Shown piece by piece: positions 1-9,076 of a DNA stretch of 64,000 bases; within the stretch, counting starts at the first letter, position 1, and each line of letters starts with the position of its first letter. Origin of the DNA: Herbaspirillum sp. RTI4 (GTDB lineage Bacteria; Pseudomonadota; Gammaproteobacteria; Burkholderiales; Burkholderiaceae_D); contig NZ_JAVIWQ010000002.1 in the NCBI RefSeq assembly GCF_034313965.1, positions 3,348,001 to 3,412,000 on the forward strand, given 5' to 3'. Under the pieces are notes generated by a model. That model had not been told where the DNA came from. It saw only the letters and a program-made list of their open reading frames with translations, and searched no databases. A program made the position numbers and the translations under genes.

Positions 1-165
1 AAATCCCAGCGAAAGAATCACGCGCGTGAAACCGCGCCGGGCCAGTGAGGCGAGCAGTATGTCGAGGAAAGGACGGCCGGCCACCGGGGCCATCGGCTTT
101 GGCAGGTCAGGAACCAGCGCGCGTAGTCGTGTGCCGAATCCTCCAGCCAGAACGATTGCTTCCAT
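1..165 (-). CDS. hddC: Sugar-phosphate nucleotidyltransferase, HddC-like (partial, 3' part off window)
   Basis: Only the first 55 codons are present; the gene runs off the left edge. The N-terminus shows the nucleotidyltransferase signature AGGFGTRLR at residues 6-14, followed by LPKPMAPVAGRPFLD, the fold that transfers a nucleotide to a sugar 1-phosphate. The ATG shares one base with the gmhA stop codon (TGATG), so translation is probably coupled. With the sedoheptulose-7-phosphate isomerase and heptose kinase just upstream it should be the guanylyltransferase that makes GDP-D-glycero-D-manno-heptose for a surface glycan. The choice of HddC over other family members rests on these neighbours. 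Confidence 0.8.
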   Translation of the reverse strand, partial: MEAIVLAGGFGTRLRALVPDLPKPMAPVAGRPFLDILLASLARRGFTRVILSLGF

Positions 166-764
166 CAGACGGGTGCCTTGAATAGTTCGCGCTCAATCAG
201 ACCGCACAGGATATGTCCCAGCACCAGATGTCCTTCCTGGATTTTAGGGGTGTCGGCCGAAGGCACTTGCAGGATGTGGTCGCACAATTCCGGCATGGCA
301 CTGTCGCGGTTTCCGGTCAGGCCAATAGTGATCAGACCGCGCTGGTGCGCCTCTTCCAATGCGCCCACAATGTTGGGCGATTTGCCGGAAGTCGAGTAAG
401 CAATAAAGACGTCACCCTTGTTGCCGTGCGCCTGAATCTGGCGGGTAAACAGTTTTTCATATCCGTAATCGTTGCCGATGGCGGTGAGGACGGAGGAATC
501 GACGGTCAGGGCAATCGCTGGCAAGCCGGGCCTATCAAACGCAAAACGGCTCACCAGTTCGCCTGCAATGTGCTGCGCATCGGCTGCGCTGCCGCCGTTT
601 CCGGCCAGCAAAATTTTCCCGCCGTTTTGCAGACAGGTAATGCAGGCGCGCGCAGCCGCTTCGGTGGCGGCCAGCAAGGCAGGGGCGGACAATATGGCAT
701 CCATCACCTGTCGCGTTTCGCTCACTTTTTCAGTGACATACAAGGACATCCAATTCGTTTGCAT
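165..764 (-). CDS. gmhA: Phosphoheptose isomerase (SIS domain), GmhA
   Basis: A 199-residue protein of usual GmhA length. It should isomerise sedoheptulose 7-phosphate to D-glycero-D-manno-heptose 7-phosphate in the cytoplasm. The SIS-domain signature GNGGSAADAQHIAGEL is at residues 55-70, a second phosphate-binding stretch STSGKSPN at 124-131, and a C-terminal QEGHLVLGH at 176-184 carries the conserved Gln, Glu and His residues. The ATG at 764 overlaps the hddA stop codon; an internal Met at residue 6 is an alternative start. It lies between hddA and hddC in a tightly overlapping operon, so it may be a copy dedicated to the GDP-heptose branch rather than the general lipopolysaccharide enzyme. 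Confidence 0.9.
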   Translation of the reverse strand: MQTNWMSLYVTEKVSETRQVMDAILSAPALLAATEAAARACITCLQNGGKILLAGNGGSAADAQHIAGELVSRFAFDRPGLPAIALTVDSSVLTAIGNDYGYEKLFTRQIQAHGNKGDVFIAYSTSGKSPNIVGALEEAHQRGLITIGLTGNRDSAMPELCDHILQVPSADTPKIQEGHLVLGHILCGLIERELFKAPV

Positions 765-1795
765 CAAAGTCTCCAGGCTTCCGTGCCATGTTTGGTGAAA
801 TGGCAATTGCTGACCTGCCCGTGAAAATTGCCCAATGCGCGAATCACGTCCATGCGTTTTTCCGGCGGCACAAAAAACATCATGAATCCCCCTCCACCAG
901 CGCCAGAGGCCTTGCCGGCTAATGCCCCTGCGGCAATGGCGGCGTCGTAAATCTGATCGATCTGCGGATTGGAAACCGTTTTTGCCGAGCGCTTTTTGTT
1001 CTCCCAGCCTTGTCGCATCGATTCGACGATGCCGCTGAAATCGCCGCGTAACAGGCATTCTTTCATGACCAGCGCTTCATGCTTCATGCCGTGCATTGCC
1101 TCCAGCGACTCGGCTTTCCCGGCCTGGATATTGTTGCTCTGATCGGCAATAATTTTTGCCGATTCGCGCGATACGCCGGTGTAAAACAGCACCAGCGAGG
1201 CTTCCAGTTCGCAAATGATCCAGTTCTTGATGCGCAAGGAGTTGATGACTGCGCGTTCGTCTGCGTAAAACTCCATGAAATTGAAACCGCCGAAGGTCGC
1301 GGAATACTGATCCTGACGTCCGCCTTGCAAGCCGCAGTCGATGCGTTCGATCTGATAGGCCAGGGAGGCCATGGAGTAATCGTCCATCGGCAAATTGAGC
1401 AGTTCGGCAAAGGCGCGGATCATGGCCACGACCAGCGTCGATGAAGAACCCAGACCGGAGCCGACAGGCGCGTCGCAATAAGTGCTCAACTCCAGCGCGA
1501 TTCGCTTGCCGCCGTTGTAATGCGTGATCATGTGGTGATAGACGGCCTTGTGCAGATCAAGTTTGCCGTCGAGAGCCAATGTATCGGAAAGGGTCTTGAC
1601 CTCGGTGGTTTGCTGATCGGTGGCGACGAAGCGCAGAACCGGCTCTTCCAGCGTGGTGATGACGGCGTAGGCATAGCGGTCGATGGAGGCATTCAAGACA
1701 TAGCCGCCATGCAAATCGCAGAAAGGGGAAACATCGGTGCCGCCACCGGCGAGGCCCAGGCGCAACGGGGCGCGGGCGCGAACGATCATGGTCAT
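764..1795 (-). CDS. hddA: D-glycero-D-manno-heptose 7-phosphate kinase (GHMP kinase), HddA
   Basis: A 343-residue GHMP-family kinase. It starts with RAPLRLGLAGGGTD (residues 8-21, sugar-binding motif 1), has the ATP loop PVGSGLGSSST near 110-120 and the C-terminal motif KASGAGGGGF. It should phosphorylate heptose 7-phosphate at the anomeric position, feeding the neighbouring nucleotidyltransferase. It is the first gene of a minus-strand operon in which each start codon overlaps the previous stop. An internal Met two codons downstream could also be the start. The same fold occurs in other sugar kinases; the heptose assignment comes from the gmhA and hddC neighbours. Confidence 0.85.
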   Translation of the reverse strand: MTMIVRARAPLRLGLAGGGTDVSPFCDLHGGYVLNASIDRYAYAVITTLEEPVLRFVATDQQTTEVKTLSDTLALDGKLDLHKAVYHHMITHYNGGKRIALELSTYCDAPVGSGLGSSSTLVVAMIRAFAELLNLPMDDYSMASLAYQIERIDCGLQGGRQDQYSATFGGFNFMEFYADERAVINSLRIKNWIICELEASLVLFYTGVSRESAKIIADQSNNIQAGKAESLEAMHGMKHEALVMKECLLRGDFSGIVESMRQGWENKKRSAKTVSNPQIDQIYDAAIAAGALAGKASGAGGGGFMMFFVPPEKRMDVIRALGNFHGQVSNCHFTKHGTEAWRL

Positions 1796-2257
1796 GCTGT
1801 GAGGCGCAATTCTGTCAGGCCTAATTCTGTCAGGCCTGATACAGCGTAAAAGGGGTCACGCAAGATGCGACGGGGGCGAGGACAATCCGATTTTTTAAAC
1901 ATGTAGTGTGATTTCCACTGTGGCGTTCTCTGTTTCATCCGCCATCAGCAAGATTTATAGCGTTGGGAAACGTCTGGGTCAGTGACTGCGCGAGGCAATC
2001 TCAGGGCGGCATTTCTTCTTGGAACTGGCATCGTTGGCCCTCCACCATCAGAGTCGCCACCAAGACTTGTTTCATTCTATCAGCGCCGGACTATTCATAG
2101 ATAAGAACGATCAAAGAATACGGCGGCAAATATGAAGGCCACTGGGATGCGTCAGAAGGGCGCTTGGCCGATCCGCGATTGAATTCAGATGCAATGCGCG
2201 AAGAAGAAACTCAGGCTGCGGGCGCGAATGCGTCGTGTCCGCGACCGCCTGAGCGTG
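1796..2257. other. Intergenic region between the heptose operon and cheV
   Basis: About 460 bases with no convincing gene. It contains a short direct duplication, AATTCTGTCAGGCCT, twice close to 1808-1840, directly upstream of hddA. The promoter of the heptose operon and the 3' end of the cheV transcript must lie here. I see no clear terminator hairpin. Confidence 0.5.
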
Positions 2258-3220
2258 TCAATATCGTGCCAGGACTTCCCGTATTTTGTTGGCCAGATCC
2301 AGTGCCACAAATTTGGCGACATACGCATCAGCCCCCACGGTTTTGACGTGTTCTTCATTGGCCGAACCGGACAATGAGGAATGGATGATGACTGGGATAT
2401 TTTTGAAACGCGGATCGTTTTTAATATTGCGCGTCAGTGTAAAGCCATCCATTTCCGGCATTTCCAGATCGGTCAGTACCAAAGCGACTTTGTCATACGC
2501 GGTTTTGCCCTCTGCTTCGGCTTCGGCGGCCATGATTTGCAATCGATCCCAGCCCTGCTTGCCGGTTTTGGTCATGATGTAAGGAACATTCATGGCCTTG
2601 AATGCCTGTTCAATCAACGCCCGGGCTACCGCGGAATCGTCTGCCGACAGAATGACGGTGCCGGGTCGCAATTTCAGTTTGAGGCCTGCGGCATTCGGAT
2701 CGACTTCCTTGATATCGGTGGAGGTGATCTGGTGCAGTATCTGCTCCACATCCAGCACCTGTGCCAGCCGGGTGCTGTCGACATTGCCGTCGAGACGGAC
2801 AATGCTGGTCACCATGGCGGTGCTGCCGGCATTGCCTTCGGCCGACATCACCTGGCTCCACTCCAGCCGCACGATGTCTTCCACCGACTCCACGGCAAAG
2901 GCTTGCGTCGAACGCGCATATTCGGTCACGAGCATGATGTTCAAACCGGTTTTCGGATTGCAACCGACGACGCTGGGTAAATCAATGACTGAAATGACTT
3001 GTCCGCGCAAATTGGTCATCCCGAGGATATGCCTGGGCGATCCGGCAATGGCCGTCACGACCGGCATTTCAACGATCTCCCTCACTTTAAAAACATTAAT
3101 CCCGAATAATTCAGATCGATCGCCATTGGCATCTCCTCCGAGGCGAAATAATAGCAATTCGAATTTATTGGAGCTGGTGAGATTGGTACGTTCGTCTACT
3201 TCCTGCTGTATGGTATCCAT
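2258..3220 (-). CDS. cheV: Chemotaxis coupling protein CheV (CheW domain plus receiver)
   Basis: A 320-residue protein with a CheW-like domain (about residues 18-165, including the core GMTNLRGQVISVIDLP at 67-82) and a response-regulator receiver domain (about 187-318). The receiver has the acidic pair in SADDS at 192-196, the phospho-acceptor Asp251 in LTDLEMPEMDGF and a Lys in VAKF near the C-terminus. CheV links chemoreceptors to CheA and tunes signalling by its own phosphorylation. It stands alone, with no che or flagellar genes beside it. The start is an ATG at 3220 after an AT-rich leader; I see no FliA-type promoter directly upstream. Confidence 0.92.
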   Translation of the reverse strand: MDTIQQEVDERTNLTSSNKFELLLFRLGGDANGDRSELFGINVFKVREIVEMPVVTAIAGSPRHILGMTNLRGQVISVIDLPSVVGCNPKTGLNIMLVTEYARSTQAFAVESVEDIVRLEWSQVMSAEGNAGSTAMVTSIVRLDGNVDSTRLAQVLDVEQILHQITSTDIKEVDPNAAGLKLKLRPGTVILSADDSAVARALIEQAFKAMNVPYIMTKTGKQGWDRLQIMAAEAEAEGKTAYDKVALVLTDLEMPEMDGFTLTRNIKNDPRFKNIPVIIHSSLSGSANEEHVKTVGADAYVAKFVALDLANKIREVLARY

Positions 3221-3240
3221 ATTTATCCGTGATTAATTTA

Positions 3241-3690
3241 ATTGCGGGATGCAGGGCAATAAAACCTCATGTCGCGACATTTATAGTCATTTGACAAAAT
3301 CGTATTAGATATTGATTAGTCGTGTCGACTTTACGCTGCGGAACTGCAGTATGCAAGCGCATCTAATGCGTTTATTTATATCAATCAAAAAGAAATATTT
3401 TTAATCAGAAATATTTAATTGGATTAAATTTTCTAGGCTGTAATTTTATTTATTTAATTGAGTAATTAATTGATTTTAAGACGCGATAGAATTGCAAATT
3501 AAATATTTTTACTTATTATTTATAAATATAATTAACTATCTGCAACTGTATATATTCAGCCACATGTTTATATTAATCAATATTAGAAATTACATTAACC
3601 AATAAAAATATTATTAATGCCATTATAAAAATACACGCAGGAAATTAATTTCCATGCGGATTATTATTTATTTTTGTAACAAGCAATAAT
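3241..3690. other. AT-rich gene-free region upstream of cheV
   Basis: About 450 bases, strikingly AT-rich compared with everything around it, with many runs of A and T and no open frame of note. It holds the cheV promoter at its left edge. It may be a binding region for a xenogeneic silencer or a remnant of foreign DNA. Nothing more specific can be read from it. Confidence 0.6.
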
Positions 3691-3892
3691 GCTTATTTTC
3701 AATAAGGGCGAACGCTCTCCCTGTCCATCGTCTCTTTTGGCTGAGCCGTTTGACACGGACAGAGGTGAGATTGCCGAAGGCAGGCCGAGCAGGTGCAATG
3801 CGGTGATCGGGCGTGTGACTCTCATTTGCGAGTGCGAACGCCCTGACGGGTGCAGGATGAGGAGGAAAATTGATAAGAAGCCCGGAAATAAC

Positions 3893-3918
3893 AAAAGCCA
3901 GCGCAAAGGCTGGCTTTT
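3893..3918 (-). terminator. Rho-independent terminator of the tRNA-Val transcript
   Basis: Perfect 10-bp inverted repeat AAAAGCCAGC / GCTGGCTTTT with a 6-base loop, ending in a U-run on the minus strand, starting 8 bases past the tRNA CCA end. The T-runs on both sides would let it work in either direction. Confidence 0.85.
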
Positions 3919-3925
3919 CTGATTC

Positions 3926-4000
3926 TGGTGGAAAGTGCAAGTTTCGAACTTGCGACCCCTGCAGTGTGAATGCAGTGCTCTACCCCTGAGCTAACCTTCC
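3926..4000 (-). tRNA. tRNA-Val (anticodon CAC)
   Basis: A 75-base cloverleaf with a 7-bp acceptor stem (GGAAGGT with ACTTTCC), D stem GCTC/GAGC, anticodon stem CTGCA/TGCAG around the loop TTCACAC (anticodon CAC, reading GUG valine codons), T stem GCAAG/CTTGC with loop TTCGAAA, discriminator A and an encoded CCA end. It follows dnaQ on the same strand, and a strong terminator follows it. Confidence 0.95.
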
Positions 4001-4184
4001 CTTTTTTCTGACTTGATTCAGATTCTGACGTGCGCCGCAATGAAATTTTTCAGCCAAGAAAGCGATCTATTCAATTGCAAGCGGAGCGCATTATGGCACG
4101 GAACCGCCGCAAAACACCAGCGCTGACAAAGAAAAACCAATATTGCCGGCAGATCAGGCAATCCCGGCCATCCGCTGGCGGCAA

Positions 4185-4913
4185 TCAGCTCGCGGCAACG
4201 GCTGGAACTTCGACTTCTTTGCGCCACACGCACTGCCCGCGCGACTCCTTGTCCAGACTATCGAGCATGGCTTCATGCTGCTGTTGCTCTGCGGCAGACG
4301 CTAAGCGCACCAGCACCGGTGCCAGTGGCGGCAGTTCGATGATGGCACCGTCGGCATCCGATTCGGGGGCATCGTCCAATTCCATGCCGAGGCTGTTCTG
4401 ACCGCGCGTCATCGCCAGATACACTTCCGCCAACAGTGCCGCATCCAGCAAACCGCCGTGCAAGGTGCGGTGGGCATTGGAAATTTCGTAACGGTCGCAG
4501 AGTGCATCGAGTGAATTGCGACGTCCCGGATGCAGTTCCCGCGCCATCGGCAAGGTATCGAGGATGGAAGCGACGTGCTCACGGAAGGGAGGCAAGCCGA
4601 GCAAGGCAAATTCGGCCTCCAGGAAGCCAAGGTCGAACGGCGCGTTGTGAATCACGATTTCCGCATCGCGCAGATATTCACGGAATTCGGCGGCGATCTC
4701 GGCGAAGCGCGGCTTGTCGCTCAGAAAGGCGGTAGTCAGTCCATGCACCGCCAGCGCGCCCTCTTCGGAATCGCGCTCAGGGTTGATATAACGATGGAAA
4801 TTATTACCGGTCAACTGCCGGTTGACCATCTCCACACAGCCGATTTCGATGATCCGGTCGCCGGAGCGGGCGTTGAGGCCGGTTGTTTCAGTATCGAGAA
4901 TGATTTGTCGCAT
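4185..4913 (-). CDS. dnaQ: DNA polymerase III epsilon subunit (3'-5' proofreading exonuclease)
   Basis: A 242-residue DEDDh exonuclease. Exo I is LDTETTG (Asp7, Glu9), Exo II is HNAPFD (Asp94) and Exo III is HRTLHGGLLDA (His152, Asp157), the same His-Asp spacing as in the E. coli enzyme. The C-terminal 70 residues should hold the polymerase-alpha binding tail. The ATG at 4913 is preferred; a GTG three codons upstream (4922) is in frame and neither start has a clear ribosome-binding site. It follows rnhA on the same strand and is followed by a tRNA gene, as in E. coli, except that the genes here are probably co-transcribed. Confidence 0.95.
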   Translation of the reverse strand: MRQIILDTETTGLNARSGDRIIEIGCVEMVNRQLTGNNFHRYINPERDSEEGALAVHGLTTAFLSDKPRFAEIAAEFREYLRDAEIVIHNAPFDLGFLEAEFALLGLPPFREHVASILDTLPMARELHPGRRNSLDALCDRYEISNAHRTLHGGLLDAALLAEVYLAMTRGQNSLGMELDDAPESDADGAIIELPPLAPVLVRLASAAEQQQHEAMLDSLDKESRGQCVWRKEVEVPAVAAS

Positions 4914-5026
4914 AGGGTTCACATTTTAAAAAAGCAGCACTGACGCAAAGGCCGGTGACAAAACAAGCAGCACGACAAGCCGATGCAGCAACGCCAGCGG
5001 CTTATTGCGCCAATTCTAAAAAGTAG

Positions 5027-5485
5027 TTATCCGCCGGGCGAGGTCACGCCCCGATTGGCCAGTACGTCGGCGCGCTCATTACCGGGATGGCCGGCATGGC
5101 CGCGCACCCAGCGCCATTCGATAGTGTGTTGCACCTGGATGGCATCGAGCGCCTGCCACAAATCGACATTCTTGACCGGTTCGCGGGCCGCCGTTTTCCA
5201 GCCGCGCGCCTTCCAGCCGTGAATCCATTCGCTGATGCCTTTTTGGACGTACTGGCTATCGGTGTACACCACGACCTGACAAGGCCGGTTCAGTGTCGTC
5301 AGCGCCTCGATGACGGCTTTCAGTTCCATCCGGTTATTGGTGGTATTGGACTCGCCACCAAATATTTCCTTCTCTTTGCCGTCGGCGACCAGCAAGGCTC
5401 CCCAGCCGCCCCGCCCAGGATTGCCCTTGCAGGCGCCATCGGAAAATATTTCCACTTTTCCTGCGTTTGTTTCTGCCATTTCCAT
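5027..5485 (-). CDS. rnhA: Ribonuclease HI
   Basis: A 152-residue protein of normal RNase HI length that cleaves the RNA strand of RNA-DNA hybrids. All catalytic residues are present: Asp16 in [11 protein letters not shown], Glu54 in NRMELKAV, Asp76 in YTDSQY, and the C-terminal His and Asp in [12 protein letters not shown] (about His130 and Asp140). The start at 5485 is chosen because AAGGA lies about six bases upstream; a second ATG two codons later is also possible. It sits between the YafS-like methyltransferase and dnaQ on the same strand. Confidence 0.95.
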   Translation of the reverse strand: MEMAETNAGKVEIFSDGACKGNPGRGGWGALLVADGKEKEIFGGESNTTNNRMELKAVIEALTTLNRPCQVVVYTDSQYVQKGISEWIHGWKARGWKTAAREPVKNVDLWQALDAIQVQHTIEWRWVRGHAGHPGNERADVLANRGVTSPGG

Positions 5486-5618
5486 TTTTTCCTTGGTGCT
5501 TTGCCCGAATGGGTTAAAAAATTGATCGCTGAAATACTTATTGCTCAGTACCAATGCGTCTGAAGCGACGGTGAGCGTCTGACGAACAAACGATCTGGCG
5601 AGCATGCAATGAGAAAAA

Positions 5619-6416
5619 TCATTCGCCCTTGTTGTTTTCCCTGACCTTGTTGGTAGCCGGAACTGCCTGACGCGCCTTGGATTTTTGCCGGAAGCGGGCT
5701 GGCCCCACCAGCCGCATGCCTTTGACACGCTTGATTGCCCTGACAATATGAACCGCGCCCAAATACGGCCACCAGCGACTGCCGACCGTTTCCATGAAAT
5801 GGAAGCGCCGCAGCCACTTGTCGGTCGCAAAATACGGCGCGTAACAACCGTAATCGCCACGTCCGACTTCCATGTCCAATAGTTCCAGCCAGTCCTTGAG
5901 CCGCGAGAGATGAATGAAATCCCCGCCTTGCGGCAGGAAATGCGCCCCGGTCAGACGCGCCACGGAACGGCGCAAGCCCCACAAACTGAGCGGATTGAAA
6001 CCACAGATGATGAGCTGCCCCTCCGGAATCAGTACCCGCTCCACCTCACGCAAGACCTGATGCGGCGCGGCAGAAAATTCCAGCACATGCGGCAATATCA
6101 CCAGATCCAGGCTTTGAGAAGCGAACGGCAATTCGGAGAAGTCATGGATCAGCGCCTGGGGCAGCGTCACGGCAGCTTGCGATACCGATGCCGATGCCGA
6201 CGGCGGCGTAGCGTCACTCACAAAGCGATACGGCATGCGGTTAGCGGCCAGTGCATCAATCCCGGGCGCGCCTATCTGCACCGCATTAAAACCAAAAATA
6301 TCGGCCGTCAGCCGGTTCAGGCAAGCGTGCTCCCATTCGCGCACGTAAATGCCACCCGGCGTTTGCAGCCAGGCAGCGAGGTCTATAATCGGTTCTTCTG
6401 TCACAGCCTGCCTCAT
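5619..6416 (-). CDS. SAM-dependent methyltransferase, YafS-like
   Basis: A 265-residue class I methyltransferase. The middle carries the Methyltransf_11 core: [21 protein letters not shown] in pieces around residues 110-135, then a [15 protein letters not shown] strand-loop typical after the SAM fold. The usual glycine-rich SAM loop is weak (IGAPGIDAL). Its place, divergent from gloB and upstream of rnhA-dnaQ, matches E. coli yafS. The substrate is unknown. Starts at 6416 or 6434 are both possible; the latter would share a CATG palindrome with the gloB start codon. Confidence 0.8.
   Translation of the reverse strand: MRQAVTEEPIIDLAAWLQTPGGIYVREWEHACLNRLTADIFGFNAVQIGAPGIDALAANRMPYRFVSDATPPSASASVSQAAVTLPQALIHDFSELPFASQSLDLVILPHVLEFSAAPHQVLREVERVLIPEGQLIICGFNPLSLWGLRRSVARLTGAHFLPQGGDFIHLSRLKDWLELLDMEVGRGDYGCYAPYFATDKWLRRFHFMETVGSRWWPYLGAVHIVRAIKRVKGMRLVGPARFRQKSKARQAVPATNKVRENNKGE
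6363..6389 (+). promoter_or_regulatory. Possible gloB promoter
   Basis: A perfect TATAAT at 6384-6389 lies 44 bases before the gloB ATG, with a weak TTGCAG 15 bases upstream. It sits inside the start of the divergent methyltransferase gene. The spacing is short, so this is only a candidate. Confidence 0.35.
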
Positions 6417-6432
6417 GCGCCCACCATCTCCC

Positions 6433-7218
6433 ATGTCCAATTCACCGTTGAGTGTAGTCGCTGTACCCGCTTTTTCCGACAATTATCTCTGGCTGATTCA
6501 CAACGGCAGCGACGCCGTCATCGTCGATCCCGGCGACGCGGAACCTGTATTGGCCGCGCTGAAGCAACGATCACTCACGCTACGCGCCATTCTGCTCACG
6601 CATCACCATGCCGATCACGTCGGCGGGGTTCCTGCCTTGCTGCAACACACCAGCGTCCCGGTGTTTGGCCCGCGTGGAGAAGCCATTCCCACCATCACCG
6701 TCCCGCTCAGTGACGGCGACCGGGTCGAGCCGCCCTTGCCCGGTCTGCATCTGTCCGTCATTGATGTGCCGGGACATACCAGCGGCCATATCGCCTACGT
6801 CGCAGCGGAACAAGGCTGGCTGTTTTGCGGCGATACGCTGTTTGGCGGCGGCTGCGGCCGGCTATTCGAAGGCACGCCGGCGCAAATGCTGTCGTCCTTG
6901 CAGAAACTGGCGGCGCTGCCGGAAACAACCCAAGTCTTTTGCGCCCATGAGTATACCTTGTCCAATCTGCGCTTTGCGCAGCAGGCCGACCCCGACAACC
7001 CGGCGCTGGCCGCACGCATCGTGCGCGAACAGGCCAAGCGCGACAACGGTCAGGCGACGATCCCCTCCACCATAGGGCTGGAAAAATCGACCAATCCCTT
7101 CCTCCGGTCCGACGATCCTGCCATCCGGCAAAGCCTGACCAACACCGGACGCCTGCAGGGAAACGATGCGGTCGCCGCTTTTTCCGCCTTGCGCGGCTGG
7201 AAAGATACCTTTAAGTGA
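6433..7218 (+). CDS. gloB: Hydroxyacylglutathione hydrolase (glyoxalase II)
   Basis: A 261-residue metallo-beta-lactamase-fold enzyme of usual glyoxalase II length. The binuclear metal motif [10 protein letters not shown] is at residues 56-65; further metal ligands are in [12 protein letters not shown] and [17 protein letters not shown], and [13 protein letters not shown] is the family signature. It hydrolyses S-D-lactoylglutathione to lactate and glutathione in methylglyoxal detoxification. It is divergent from the methyltransferase and co-directional with mltD 220 bases downstream, the same relative order as in enteric bacteria. Confidence 0.95.
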   Translation: MSNSPLSVVAVPAFSDNYLWLIHNGSDAVIVDPGDAEPVLAALKQRSLTLRAILLTHHHADHVGGVPALLQHTSVPVFGPRGEAIPTITVPLSDGDRVEPPLPGLHLSVIDVPGHTSGHIAYVAAEQGWLFCGDTLFGGGCGRLFEGTPAQMLSSLQKLAALPETTQVFCAHEYTLSNLRFAQQADPDNPALAARIVREQAKRDNGQATIPSTIGLEKSTNPFLRSDDPAIRQSLTNTGRLQGNDAVAAFSALRGWKDTFK

Positions 7219-7354
7219 CACAGGCCAACATGGCCGCAAACGCACCCGTCTTTCACCCCATCTTTCGCCCTGATTTTTGTCCTGCCAACATGCTTGTAGG
7301 ACACAAATCTCAAACTAATCAAGGGCTTAGCCTCGCAATAAGTGAAGTTTTAGC

Positions 7355-7384
7355 TTGACGGATGAAAAGCCGCTTACGTACACT
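7355..7384 (+). promoter_or_regulatory. Probable sigma-70 promoter of mltD
   Basis: TTGACG (7355-7360), 18-base spacer, TACACT (7379-7384). Transcription from here would begin near 7391, upstream of the ATG at 7440. This supports that start over a longer in-frame ATG at 7362, which would overlap the promoter. Upstream, 7276-7307 holds a hairpin (TTTGTCCT pairing with AGGACACAAA) that may end the gloB transcript. Confidence 0.6.
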
Positions 7385-7439
7385 GTGCAATTCCCGAAAT
7401 TTTCATAGCGGTGGCCACCGCTCACAGGACCTTGACCCC

Positions 7440-8975
7440 ATGCAGAGTACGCTGAAGAAACTTTCCCTTTCCGCGCTGTTATCTCTCAGCATTCCCCTCT
7501 TCGCTCAGGCGAATGACATCTCGATCTACCCGGTTTCCTTCAACTCTTTCAATCCCAACGACCCTGCTGCTCTGGCAGGCATGGAAGACACGGACGTCTG
7601 GGTTCGTATCCGCAAAGGCTTTGGCATTCCCGATCTGGAAAATCCGCTGGTCGTGAACCAGACCCAATGGTATAGCTCACGCCCCGATTACATCCAGCGC
7701 ACCACAACCCGCGCCTCCCGTTATCTTTACCACGTGGTGCAGGAACTGGAAAAACGCGGCATGCCGACGGAACTGGCGCTGCTGCCCTTCATCGAATCGG
7801 CTTTCAATCCGCAAGCCTATTCCAGCGCAAAAGCGGCCGGCATGTGGCAATTCATCCCCTCCACCGGGCTCGATTTCAACCTCAAGCAAAACATGTTCAA
7901 GGACGAGCGCCGCGATGTCCTGGCCTCCACCGACGCCGCGCTGACCTATCTGCAAAAACTGTACGGCATGTTCGGCGACTGGCAACTCGCGCTGGCCGCC
8001 TACAACTGGGGCGAAGGCTCCGTGCAGCGCGCCGTCAACCGCAACATCGCTGCGGGCCTGCCCACCGACTTCAATACCCTGTCGGCGCAAATGCCCGCCG
8101 AAACCCGTAACTACGTCCCCAAGCTGCAAGCCGTCAAAAATATTATCGCCAACCCGGGCGAGTACGGACTGACCCTCCCTAAAGTAGATAACCAGCCGTA
8201 TTTCGTCACCATCGGCAAAATGCGCGACATCGACGTCAAGGTCGCCGCGCAACTGGCCGAACTGTCGATCGACGAATTTCAGGCACTCAATCCGCAGTTC
8301 AATCGCCCGGTCATCATCGGCAGCGAAGACACCAAGATTCTGCTACCTCAAAGCAACGCTGAAAAATTCAAGGAAAACATCGCCAAATGGACGCACAAGC
8401 TGTCGTCCTGGACCTCGCATAAAGTCATGAGCGCCCGCGAGCGCATTGAAACCATCGCCAGCAAGTTCGGCACGACCCCGGAAATCATCCGTAGCGTCAA
8501 CCACATCCCGCCAAAGATGGTGCTGACCGCAGGCTCGACCATTCTGGTTCCGAAAACGGAAGCCGGCGGCGAATCTGACATTTCAGCCGAAGTCGCCGAC
8601 AATGCCCGTCTGGCCGTCGCCCCCGATGTCCCCGACACCCGCCGGATTTTCGTCAAAACAAGCAAAAGAGACAGCCTGAGTTCCATCGCAAAGCGCTACA
8701 ACGTCAGCGTGAGCGAAATCAAGCAATGGAACGAACTCCGTCGCGACACGCTGGTCGCCGGCCAAAGCCTGCGCCTGCAAGTACCCTACAACTCCCGCCT
8801 GGCCAGTACCAAAACCGCTCATTCAGCACCGCCACGTCAAATCGCCCATGCCAAGGCAACACCTTCACGCACCAAGGTTGCCGCTTCTGGCAAACAGACT
8901 CGCACAGCACAACAGCAAAACAAAAAACGTCCCTCAATGACCCTGGCCTCTGGCAAAGGATCGCATCACCAATAA
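7440..8975 (+). CDS. mltD: Membrane-bound lytic murein transglycosylase D with LysM domains
   Basis: A 511-residue secreted protein. Residues 1-24 form a signal peptide ending FAQA-ND. The SLT domain has catalytic Glu119 in LLPFIESAFNP, followed by SSAKAAGMWQFIPSTG and LALAAYNWGEGSVQ. Two LysM peptidoglycan-binding repeats follow (about 330-370 and 401-447), then a basic Ser/Thr/Lys/Gln-rich tail. It cleaves the glycan strands of murein with 1,6-anhydro product formation. There is no lipobox cysteine, so it may be periplasmic rather than lipid-anchored. A terminator follows. Confidence 0.93.
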   Translation: MQSTLKKLSLSALLSLSIPLFAQANDISIYPVSFNSFNPNDPAALAGMEDTDVWVRIRKGFGIPDLENPLVVNQTQWYSSRPDYIQRTTTRASRYLYHVVQELEKRGMPTELALLPFIESAFNPQAYSSAKAAGMWQFIPSTGLDFNLKQNMFKDERRDVLASTDAALTYLQKLYGMFGDWQLALAAYNWGEGSVQRAVNRNIAAGLPTDFNTLSAQMPAETRNYVPKLQAVKNIIANPGEYGLTLPKVDNQPYFVTIGKMRDIDVKVAAQLAELSIDEFQALNPQFNRPVIIGSEDTKILLPQSNAEKFKENIAKWTHKLSSWTSHKVMSARERIETIASKFGTTPEIIRSVNHIPPKMVLTAGSTILVPKTEAGGESDISAEVADNARLAVAPDVPDTRRIFVKTSKRDSLSSIAKRYNVSVSEIKQWNELRRDTLVAGQSLRLQVPYNSRLASTKTAHSAPPRQIAHAKATPSRTKVAASGKQTRTAQQQNKKRPSMTLASGKGSHHQ

Positions 8976-9014
8976 GCGTTGAGACAATGCCTCACTGAAA
9001 ACCGGCCGCAATGC

Positions 9015-9048
9015 AAAACGGGTTCTCATCACGAGAACCCGTTTTTTT
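9015..9048 (+). terminator. Rho-independent terminator after mltD
   Basis: Thirteen-base-pair stem AAAACGGGTTCTC / GAGAACCCGTTTT with a 5-base loop and a T-run, 40 bases after the mltD stop. Confidence 0.9.
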
Positions 9049-9076
9049 ATCTGCAAAAACAAACCCACTTCCATGA

